This document shows, one piece after another, positions 7,592 to 13,908 of a DNA stretch of 13,908 bases (positions within the stretch are counted from its first letter, which is position 1; every line of letters starts with the position of its first letter). The notes beneath the pieces are model-generated. The model made no database searches and had not been told where the DNA came from. It was given only the letters and a program-made list of their open reading frames with translations. This stretch comes from JAFGIT01 sp016929465 [NCBI: Candidatus Coatesbacteria bacterium]. Lineage in GTDB: Bacteria > B130-G9. The DNA lies in assembly GCA_016929465.1 (NCBI GenBank), contig JAFGIT010000060.1, positions 1 through 13,908 on the forward strand, given 5' to 3'. Both the position numbers and the translations under genes were made by a program.

Positions 7592-8239
7592 TCAGAAATC
7601 CGCACTCCCTCCGATATCCGATTCTGAGGTAACAACGTCCGCAGATTCCTGCAGCTGATATGTCTCGAGTTCCATAACCACGCGTATTCCCGGCACATCA
7701 AGGTCGCCGCCCTTCTCCTCAGGCGTCATGCGGCGCGCGTCAATCCATTTGATATTTACGAGCCTGTCGAGATATTCGAGACCCTCGATAAATCCGATAA
7801 GGTCCTTGAATCTACAATACAAATTGTCCACTCGAATAGGTATCACATAGAATGTGAGATCGCTTCCGGGCAGTGTGGACGGATAGCTGTCCAGCTGCTT
7901 CATCGGCAGCTCATTGATGCTTGCCCGCTGAGCCGTGGAGGCGAACTGCTCAAGGACTGTAGGAAGATTGTATGTATCCGGAACCTTGAGCATAAGAACC
8001 TTGGCCTCCTCCTTCATCCTGGCAAGGAGTAATTTCTTCTCGGGGAGGTGTGAAAGCAGTTCTTTGGCCTTGGCAATCTTTCCCTGCTCTCGCTCGGTCA
8101 ATGTCTTGAGATCATCTGTCTCAGAAATGATCGGACCGAACAACACAAAATAGATTATCACGAGCAAAACTACTGCCCCACCTGCGACTATACCGATTCT
8201 AGCGCCGGCCGGAAGTTCGTTAAACTGTCCTAATGCCAT
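7592..8239 (-). CDS. pilO: Type IV pilus inner-membrane protein PilO
   Basis: Bitopic inner-membrane protein of the pilus alignment complex; in the family it pairs with PilN and contacts PilP (GspM is the T2SS counterpart). At 215 residues it has the usual size. It shows a short cytoplasmic N-terminus, one TM helix (about 14-35), a charged coiled-coil stretch (about 37-82) rich in Lys, Glu and Leu, and an alpha/beta ferredoxin-like periplasmic domain (about 88-195) opening with VPDTYNLPTVLEQF and containing the LTFYVIPIRV strand typical of PilO. The acidic Ser-rich tail (about 197-215) is probably disordered. The ATG lies 28 nt after the PilM-PilN stop; its Shine-Dalgarno (GGGGTAG-like) is weak. 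Confidence 0.88.
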   Translation of the reverse strand: MALGQFNELPAGARIGIVAGGAVVLLVIIYFVLFGPIISETDDLKTLTEREQGKIAKAKELLSHLPEKKLLLARMKEEAKVLMLKVPDTYNLPTVLEQFASTAQRASINELPMKQLDSYPSTLPGSDLTFYVIPIRVDNLYCRFKDLIGFIEGLEYLDRLVNIKWIDARRMTPEEKGGDLDVPGIRVVMELETYQLQESADVVTSESDIGGSADF

Positions 8240-8267
8240 ATCAAACTACCCCATCATACCTAAAGTG

Positions 8268-10052
8268 TTAGCCTCTCCGTCGGACCAAATCCCAATACGC
8301 CTGTCCTTCAAGCCTGCAGAATATTCTGAACTTCTGCTTATATGTGCCGTCCACAACGTCGGAATAGATCGTCGTGAGTGCTTCGGTGAGTAATCTCTCC
8401 GGGTCTTTCGCACCCTTGGAAGAGGTGAGAATCGGATCCCCTTTCACGCGCTCAACTGTCTCGTCCAAAGGATCCAAATAGACCTTCTCGAAGAAGGGCG
8501 ATTCCTGAAGTCTATTCAGGAATCTGGTTATTCGCTCCTGGAGCCCCACCTGGGAATCATCATAGGCATAGCCTTCGACCACCATCTCCCATCCAGCGCT
8601 GCTCTCCACGCCTGGTCCAGAGGTCATTCCTCTCCGACCGCCGCGGCCCTTCGTGGACTGCCCCAACCTGTTGATCTTGAGGTTGTCCAAGTGCATGTTC
8701 TCGGAGACCAGCGTGCCGATATTCTCATATACATCGGTCCACAAAGGCTCGTTCTTTGTCAATTTGTTGAGCAGGTCCGAGTAGCTCTGGTATCGGGCTA
8801 TCTGACCATTCACACCCTTGAGCTCCTCGAGGCCCGGTTTCAGCTCCTCATACTTCCCTCTCTCGATATCATAGGCATCTCTCGCCTTGTTGCGCTCCGA
8901 TTTGAGAAGCATATAGGCTATTGCCAGAATCCCTATAACGAATACAACCAGCCCCGAATATACGAACCTCTTGATTGCAATATAGGCCTGTGCCTTTATT
9001 TCGGGTGGGACCAAGTTGATCCTGATCAGTTTCGGCGGTTCGAGAGCGAGACCTATACACGTGGCAAACCTCGGTGCAAGCGTTTCGAGTTCAGTAGCCT
9101 GCGAACCCAGTGCCTCGAGGTTAAGTCCCTCGACAGGATTGAAGAGATTAATCTCGACATCCTCGAGGCCTTCTGCCAGGAACTCATCGACTCTTGGAAG
9201 GCGCGTCCCTTCACCCGAGACGTAGAGCTTCTTTATTATGTTGCCTCTAAACTGCTGTTTGTAATACAGGAATGAACGCTTCAGCTCCGTGGCGACACGC
9301 TGAAGTGCTGGGATTTCCTCGATCGAGCTCGGGCCTCCACCCACGCCCGGACCGAAATCCATCTCTCCGCCCTCTTCCTCGCCCTCTTCGAAGGCGGCCT
9401 TCATCTCGTTGTAGCCCGTGAAAATCTCACGCTGGAAGTAAAGAGTCTCACTTCCGAAGATCAACATCGTGCAGATGTTGGCGCCGATATCCACCAAGCC
9501 GACGGCCTCCTCGCCTGACCACAGAGGGGTGCGCGCAAGAGCTGAATACAATCCAGTAGATGATGTTGATATCGCCGCGGGTAGTATTCCGAATGTGCGA
9601 AGGACGCCTATATTCTCAAAGACCAGGTCCCTGTTCACCGAGACGATCATGACCTGTTGCTTGTCTTGACCTCTCTCACGAACCATGCGCAAAAGCGAAT
9701 AGTCGTAGATCAGGTCCTCTATCGGAACTGCCGCGTCCTTTCGAACTTCTCGCTCAACTACTCCTGCTACTTCCTTGCGAGGCATTGGCGGAAATGAAAG
9801 TATCCGCGTCCGAACCTCCCGACCTGAGACCAAGCTCACTACATTATCGAACTTCTTCCTGGGCGGAAGACTCGCAATCGCCTCTGACAGTGCCTCGGTC
9901 TGCGCCCTTACGAGCTCTTCATCCGAAGGCTTCTCCTTGAATTCGAGGTGCGAGATTCCAAAAGCCTTGACGGCAGTTTCCTTGCCCGGCTCGATCTCAA
10001 TTACCTTAACCGAACTCGCGTCAATATCGATGCCGATTACAGTCTTTGCCAT
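8268..10052 (-). CDS. pilM-pilN: PilM-PilN fusion protein (GspL-like architecture)
   Basis: One 594-residue protein combines two normally separate T4P assembly proteins. Residues 1-338 are PilM, a cytoplasmic actin-like ATP-binding protein: IGIDIDASSVKVIEI (6-20) is phosphate-1, GLVDIGANICTMLIF (185-199) phosphate-2, and LYVSGEGTRLPRVDEFL (276-292) the adenosine motif. Residues 344-351 (RINLVPPE) match the INLLP motif that begins PilN; then come a TM helix (about 362-384), a coiled coil (about 385-415) and a ferredoxin-like periplasmic domain (about 420-590). No ATG, GTG or Shine-Dalgarno is seen at the junction, so separate PilN synthesis is unlikely. The order actin-like / TM / ferredoxin is that of GspL. 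An acidic Gly-rich insert lies at 218-247. The ATG start has GAGGT 8 nt upstream. Pilin lies upstream and pilO downstream. Confidence 0.92.
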   Translation of the reverse strand: MAKTVIGIDIDASSVKVIEIEPGKETAVKAFGISHLEFKEKPSDEELVRAQTEALSEAIASLPPRKKFDNVVSLVSGREVRTRILSFPPMPRKEVAGVVEREVRKDAAVPIEDLIYDYSLLRMVRERGQDKQQVMIVSVNRDLVFENIGVLRTFGILPAAISTSSTGLYSALARTPLWSGEEAVGLVDIGANICTMLIFGSETLYFQREIFTGYNEMKAAFEEGEEEGGEMDFGPGVGGGPSSIEEIPALQRVATELKRSFLYYKQQFRGNIIKKLYVSGEGTRLPRVDEFLAEGLEDVEINLFNPVEGLNLEALGSQATELETLAPRFATCIGLALEPPKLIRINLVPPEIKAQAYIAIKRFVYSGLVVFVIGILAIAYMLLKSERNKARDAYDIERGKYEELKPGLEELKGVNGQIARYQSYSDLLNKLTKNEPLWTDVYENIGTLVSENMHLDNLKINRLGQSTKGRGGRRGMTSGPGVESSAGWEMVVEGYAYDDSQVGLQERITRFLNRLQESPFFEKVYLDPLDETVERVKGDPILTSSKGAKDPERLLTEALTTIYSDVVDGTYKQKFRIFCRLEGQAYWDLVRRRG

Positions 10053-10113
10053 GTCGTATGACCTCGGTTATTGCCTAAATCCTGGGCCTTACTCATCCAT
10101 CTTAGCTATATAA

Positions 10114-10866
10114 TTATTTATATCCCTCGGCAGCCGCCAATGGAAGCCAATAGCTCATCCCCCAGTCGGTGCCGGCGATCTTAATCTTTATATCGTCCAA
10201 ATTCTCGGGATACATCTCATCCTCAGATTTCATCTTCGGAGTAGAAGAGGGCGGAACGTCAGTGTGTCTCATATCGGGCCCCTTACTTGCAAGGAAAACA
10301 CGAGCGGCCTCGACCGGGACCGCCAGATATCCCGACGTCTCCAATCCGAACTGCGGATTATCGGATGTAGGATCAATATAAACTGCATAGTATTCAGGAT
10401 AGGACACGTAAGCATATTCCACGTCCCAGGCGTCTCTATAAAAGCCTGTGTCATCGTCGCTATCCGCAATATAAGGCCCATGCCAACCCATTCGCGTCGC
10501 AGCATCGTAGCCCGGAATAGGCTCCGCATACCCGAACGGTTTCCCGCTTTCATCACAGGGCAACAGATATCCTCGACTCGTCTTCGTCGCGGCCAACATC
10601 TTCAGACCGGAGAATTTCTCCCCGCTCCCATCGGTGACCCAGGTCGGGGGCCACATGTTGACGTCCGTATAATAATTGGTTATAGCCGTCCGGATATTCG
10701 CCATTTCCTCACGCGTCGCTGTCTCATTTCCTTCGTCCAGAAGATTGAAGACCAGTGGAGTTATGATCCCCGCCAAAAGAGCTATGATCGCGACAACCAC
10801 AACCATCTCGATTATGGTGAAGCCTCTGTTACAAGTAGTTCGCAGCAAGACCAGCGGTCTAATCAT
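10114..10866 (-). CDS. GspG-like type IV pilin/pseudopilin precursor
   Basis: Pilus subunit made as a prepilin. A 15-residue leader ends in NRG, and cleavage before Phe16 gives FTIIEMVVVVAIIALLAGII, with the conserved Glu at mature position 5 and the hydrophobic N-terminal helix. The rest follows GspG layout: the alpha-1 continuation with EEMANIRTAITNYYTD, MWPPT, GWHGPYI, DAWDVEYAYVSYP and ASKGPDM, corresponding to the DPWG...Y and S-x-GxDG blocks of GspG. At 250 residues it is much longer than usual GspG (about 140-150), with an enlarged loop around 100-130 and a tail after 210. The DPWG glycine is Asp here, and the calcium-site region after SKGPDM is altered. ATG start with GAGGT 8 nt upstream. 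It is the only pilin in the window, so it is perhaps the major subunit; the maturation peptidase must lie elsewhere. Confidence 0.88.
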   Translation of the reverse strand: MIRPLVLLRTTCNRGFTIIEMVVVVAIIALLAGIITPLVFNLLDEGNETATREEMANIRTAITNYYTDVNMWPPTWVTDGSGEKFSGLKMLAATKTSRGYLLPCDESGKPFGYAEPIPGYDAATRMGWHGPYIADSDDDTGFYRDAWDVEYAYVSYPEYYAVYIDPTSDNPQFGLETSGYLAVPVEAARVFLASKGPDMRHTDVPPSSTPKMKSEDEMYPENLDDIKIKIAGTDWGMSYWLPLAAAEGYK

Positions 10867-10930
10867 CGGTCATTACCTCGCCTTTCTCTTTGAAGCAGCG
10901 GTACCCGACAACCAAGCCAAGTATAATTTG

Positions 10931-12145
10931 TTATTTCTTTACAAACGCAATCATGCCGTAAAGCGGCATAAATACGGACATGGCAACAGTACCGACTATC
11001 GCCCCCATAGAGACAATCATCAATGGCTCAGCGATCGCGAAGATTCTTCTGATTGTGTAAGGCACCTCTTTATCATAGTAGAGGCTGACCTTCTCGAGCG
11101 TCATGTCCAACTCGCCCGTCTCATCGCCAATCGCAACCATTCGTAGGACCAGCGAAGGGAATTCACCGCTCTCTGCTAGTGCCTCGGGCATCGAACCACC
11201 TGCTCGAATGCGGTCATGCGCTTCCCGGATGACCCTGCCCAGCACGACATTGCCGATAACCTGCTCAACGATTCGCAGGCATTCCGTGATCTCTACACCT
11301 GCGCGATAGAGCGCGGAGAGCGTATGAGCAAATCGGGAAAGTGCGACCTTCCTGATAAGCGTCCCGAATAGCGGCATTTTCAATTTGGTCGCATCCCAGA
11401 TCTTTCTTCCGCCCTTCGTCCGTTTCACAAACTCCCTGGCGACGAGGAACAACACGATGATGACTCCAAGCGAATAGAATCCGTAGTCGATCATGAAGTC
11501 ACTTATTCCGATGACGATACGCGTCGGAAGAGGCAATTTCATGTCGTATTTCTGGAAGATCGCGGCAAACCTGGGAATAGGGAATACGAACAGAAAGACT
11601 ATAACGCCCGAGATGACTGTCATAACGACAGCGGGATATGCAAGAGCTTCTCGAACCTGGCCCTTGAGCTCTTCCTGCCATTCCAGATAAGGGACGAGCC
11701 TCTCGAGGACTTCATCAACTCTACCTGTCGTTTCTCCCGCTCGCACCATACTGACGTAGAGCTGTCCGAAGACCGATGGATGGACGCTCATGGCATCGGC
11801 GAGCATGGCACCGTTCTCTACCTGGTTCGTTATGTCCTGAATGACCTTCTTGAAACCAGGTTTTTCAGTTTCGCGCGTCAGGTCCTGAAGACCGGTAAGC
11901 AAAGGAACACCAGCGGACAATACAGTCCCAAGGTGGATTGTGAACGTGATGAGGTCGCGGCGCTTGACTTTGACGGTCTTGGCCTTGCGCTTCTTGCCAT
12001 CTTTGCCGCGAGCTTTGGAGACCTTCGTTACTACATAGCCGAGCTCGCCTAAACGCTCAACGAGGACGCCTGAGTTTTCCGCCTCAAGTACGCCCTCTGT
12101 CTCTCGACCACTAGCATCTCTGGCTTTATATGAGAATACTGGCAA
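10931..12145 (-). CDS. pilC: Inner-membrane platform protein PilC/GspF
   Basis: Polytopic membrane protein on which the motor ATPase acts to add pilin subunits. It is 404 residues, the family norm. It opens with the typical FSYKARDASGRETEG beta segment, followed by a Lys/Arg-rich linker (about 44-62) and two T2SSF repeats (about 67-190 and 270-392). Repeat signatures are LGTVLSAGVPLLTGL and YVSMVRAGETTGRVDEVLERL in the first, LSALYRAGVEITECL and MVAIGDETGELDMTL in the second. TM helices lie at about 169-190, 221-240 and 368-398. The start is TTG: an in-frame TAA lies 12 nt before it, and the nearby ATG is out of frame. It starts 21 nt after the ATPase stop, in the standard B-C order. Confidence 0.94.
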   Translation of the reverse strand: MPVFSYKARDASGRETEGVLEAENSGVLVERLGELGYVVTKVSKARGKDGKKRKAKTVKVKRRDLITFTIHLGTVLSAGVPLLTGLQDLTRETEKPGFKKVIQDITNQVENGAMLADAMSVHPSVFGQLYVSMVRAGETTGRVDEVLERLVPYLEWQEELKGQVREALAYPAVVMTVISGVIVFLFVFPIPRFAAIFQKYDMKLPLPTRIVIGISDFMIDYGFYSLGVIIVLFLVAREFVKRTKGGRKIWDATKLKMPLFGTLIRKVALSRFAHTLSALYRAGVEITECLRIVEQVIGNVVLGRVIREAHDRIRAGGSMPEALAESGEFPSLVLRMVAIGDETGELDMTLEKVSLYYDKEVPYTIRRIFAIAEPLMIVSMGAIVGTVAMSVFMPLYGMIAFVKK

Positions 12146-12166
12146 GACTCTCTCGCTTTACTCGCA

Positions 12167-13908
12167 TTAGAACTCAACCTCTGCCGACAGTAGGGTTACC
12201 CTTCGGACCTCATCGATTGTTGTTATGCCTTCCATTACCTTGCTCATACCGTCGGAGAACATGGAGAGCATGCCAAACTTCCTTGCGGCCCGCCTTATGT
12301 CATCGATTGTGGCATTATTCTCTGCCATCTGCTGCAGCTTCTTGTTCATTACGATCAACTCGAAGATCGCGACGCGGCCCTTATAGCCAGTCTGGTTGCA
12401 GTAGTTGCAGCCTTTGCCGCGATAGAGGGTCATCACCTGGTCCTTACGCTGAATAGCCTCTTTGTCCTGGACAACAGCCTCGAGCCCCTCGAGTCCCAGA
12501 GTCCCCTCCATAGTCTCCTTGTGGAGTGAGAGAATCTTCATATCTTGCTCGGTCGGCTCGTAAGCGATCCTACAGTTCGGACATATTAGACGAACGAGTC
12601 GCTGAGCCATGATCCCGAGAATTGATGAAGAGACAAGGAATGGCTCGATGCCCATATCCATAAGTCGAGGCAGCGCGCCGGCGGCGTCGTTCGTATGAAG
12701 CGTCGAAAGGACCAAGTGCCCAGTCAGGGCGGCCCTAACCGCGAGCTCTGCCGTCTCACCGTCTCGAATCTCGCCGACCAGAATAACGTCAGGGTCCTGT
12801 CTTAGTAGGGACCTCAATCCCAGAGCAAAAGTAAAACCAGCCTTGTTGTTGATTTCCGACTGCTGGATGATCGGGAGCTGATATTCGACCGGGTCCTCAA
12901 GTGTGCAGACCTTTCTCTCCAGAGTATTTACGTGTGCAATGGCCGAATAGAGGGTCGTGGTCTTTCCACTACCCGTGGGGCCTGTTACGAGGATAATGCC
13001 GTAAGGCATATCCAGCATAGCCGCGAACTCATCTCTCTCCTTCGCCGGAAATCCGAGCTTTGTGAGATCGAGCTGTAATGACGCACGGTCGAGCAATCTG
13101 AGTACAGCGTTCTCCCCGTTTACAGTTGGGAATATCGATACGCGGATGTCGATCTTCCTTCGGCTGACTGCGAATTCGATCTTGCCGTCCTGAGGAATAC
13201 GTCGCTCAGCGATGTTGAGGTCGGCCATGATCTTGATTCTGGAGATGATTGGCTCTCTGAGGTCGAGCGGGACTGTCTTTCTTTGATGTAGGATGCCGTC
13301 GATTCTGAACCGGACGCGCATGAGTTTTTCGTCCGGCTCGAAGTGGATGTCTGTGCATCGCTCGTGAACGGCCTGGACAATAATTCTATCGACAAGCTTT
13401 ATGATCGGGGCCTGAGCCGCGGCCTCCTCAATCTCTCCCAGTCCGCTTTCGCCCCTGCGCTTCATGGTCTCTTCGGCCATGCGCATTCCTTCGTCGATTA
13501 TATCTTCGACGTCTTCATCAGAGCCATAGAATTTGTCGATAGCCTTCTCCAGGTCCTGGTCAGTAACGGCTACTGGATGTATTTGCATGCCGGTTCTTCG
13601 CTCCAGGCCATCGATGACCTGAACATCGTAGGCGTTCACCATAGCGACTCTCAGCGTGAAGTCGTCCTTTGAAAGGGGCAGGATGCTGTTCTCTTTGCAG
13701 TATTCGGCGTTCACCAACTTCAGGACGTCTTCGTTAATCTCCACCTCATTCAGGTCGATCTCTGAACGCCCACCCTCGCCGGAGAGAGCTTCGACAAGGG
13801 CGTCCTCGGAGATGAATCCGAGGTCAAATAATATTTGCCCGAGCAGCTCGCCTGTTCGCTTTTGCTCGCTTAACGCCAACTCAAGCTGCTGGTCATCTAT
13901 TAGACCAA
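12167..13908 (-). CDS. pilB: T4P/T2SS assembly ATPase PilB/GspE, 5' end outside window
   Basis: Hexameric cytoplasmic motor that powers pilus extension. The frame stays open to the window edge, and GLIDDQQLELALSEQ across 13908-13862 is the end of an MshEN-type motif, so the TTG at 13879 is not the real start. Counting from that codon (570 aa): N-terminal MshEN/T2SSE-N region (to about 120); arginine-rich N2 part with IHFEPDEKLMRVRFRIDG (178-195); Walker A GPTGSGKTTT (300-309); Asp box TLEDPVEYQ (326-334); Walker B region DPDVILVGEIRDGE (362-375); His box GHLVLSTLHTND (387-398); and a zinc-type tetracysteine, Cys433/436 and Cys491/494, found in PilB/GspE but not in PilT. All catalytic motifs are intact. 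GspE and PilB cannot be separated by sequence here; the neighbours favour a pilus-type system. Confidence 0.95.
   Translation of the reverse strand, partial: GLIDDQQLELALSEQKRTGELLGQILFDLGFISEDALVEALSGEGGRSEIDLNEVEINEDVLKLVNAEYCKENSILPLSKDDFTLRVAMVNAYDVQVIDGLERRTGMQIHPVAVTDQDLEKAIDKFYGSDEDVEDIIDEGMRMAEETMKRRGESGLGEIEEAAAQAPIIKLVDRIIVQAVHERCTDIHFEPDEKLMRVRFRIDGILHQRKTVPLDLREPIISRIKIMADLNIAERRIPQDGKIEFAVSRRKIDIRVSIFPTVNGENAVLRLLDRASLQLDLTKLGFPAKERDEFAAMLDMPYGIILVTGPTGSGKTTTLYSAIAHVNTLERKVCTLEDPVEYQLPIIQQSEINNKAGFTFALGLRSLLRQDPDVILVGEIRDGETAELAVRAALTGHLVLSTLHTNDAAGALPRLMDMGIEPFLVSSSILGIMAQRLVRLICPNCRIAYEPTEQDMKILSLHKETMEGTLGLEGLEAVVQDKEAIQRKDQVMTLYRGKGCNYCNQTGYKGRVAIFELIVMNKKLQQMAENNATIDDIRRAARKFGMLSMFSDGMSKVMEGITTIDEVRRVTLLSAEVEF

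Noticed and set aside
8997-9050. Possible internal start for a separate PilN (CTG or TTG codons near RINLVPPE)
   Set aside because: No Shine-Dalgarno-like bases precede these codons, unlike the dtd CTG; a true fusion is simpler.
8691-9275. 194-codon plus-strand frame opposite PilM-PilN
   Set aside because: No recognisable domain or signal; it mirrors the real gene whose motifs are unambiguous.
10264-10893. 209-codon plus-strand frame opposite the pilin
   Set aside because: Composition of an antisense shadow; the minus strand shows a full prepilin with cleavage site.
10867-10930. Possible sigma-54 promoter before the pilin (TTGGCTTGGTTGTC)
   Set aside because: The GG and GC elements are not at the required 10-nt spacing, so it does not fit the -24/-12 consensus.

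Overview
The window reads as a slice of an uncultured Gram-negative bacterial genome of moderately high GC (my estimate is mid-50s percent). Two lipobox proteins, a secretin and a large secreted C25-type protease all require an outer membrane. A multidomain C25 peptidase beside a type IV pilus (T4P) cluster would suit the FCB superphylum or a neighbouring candidate phylum, but the sequence does not fix the lineage. I see no tRNA, rRNA, CRISPR array, insertion sequence or phage gene. Several genes lack ATG starts: TTG for the PilC-like and PEGA genes, GTG for the secretin, and apparently CTG for dtd.

Plus strand, 1-4787: the 3' part of a gingipain-like (C25) cysteine peptidase with intact His and Cys and two homologous C-terminal repeats; a small lipoprotein gene starting 2 nt after its stop; and dtd, the D-aminoacyl-tRNA deacylase. 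Bases 4788-4975 hold two hairpins, apparently one terminator for each converging transcript.

Minus strand, 13908 down to 4976: a compact T4P / type II secretion (T2SS) assembly cluster in transcription order: PilB/GspE ATPase (5' end outside the window), PilC/GspF platform protein, GspG-like pilin, PilM-PilN fusion, PilO, a PEGA-domain protein in the PilP/GspC position, and a lipoprotein secretin (PilQ/MshL-like). Gaps are 21-147 nt, so one operon is likely, ending at the hairpin at 4908-4941. Together these supply a complete core: motor, platform, pilin, inner-membrane alignment complex and outer-membrane pore. A retraction ATPase (PilT) and a prepilin peptidase are not in the window.

The most notable features are architectural. 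PilM and PilN are one polypeptide, joined at the INLxP motif that elsewhere docks separate PilN onto PilM, which gives a GspL-like protein. The protein in the PilP slot is a membrane-anchored PEGA + PilP/GspC-like hybrid. The set therefore lies between T4aP and T2SS, and it converges on a large exported protease without a recognisable type IX sorting domain. Whether the two are functionally linked is only a hypothesis.
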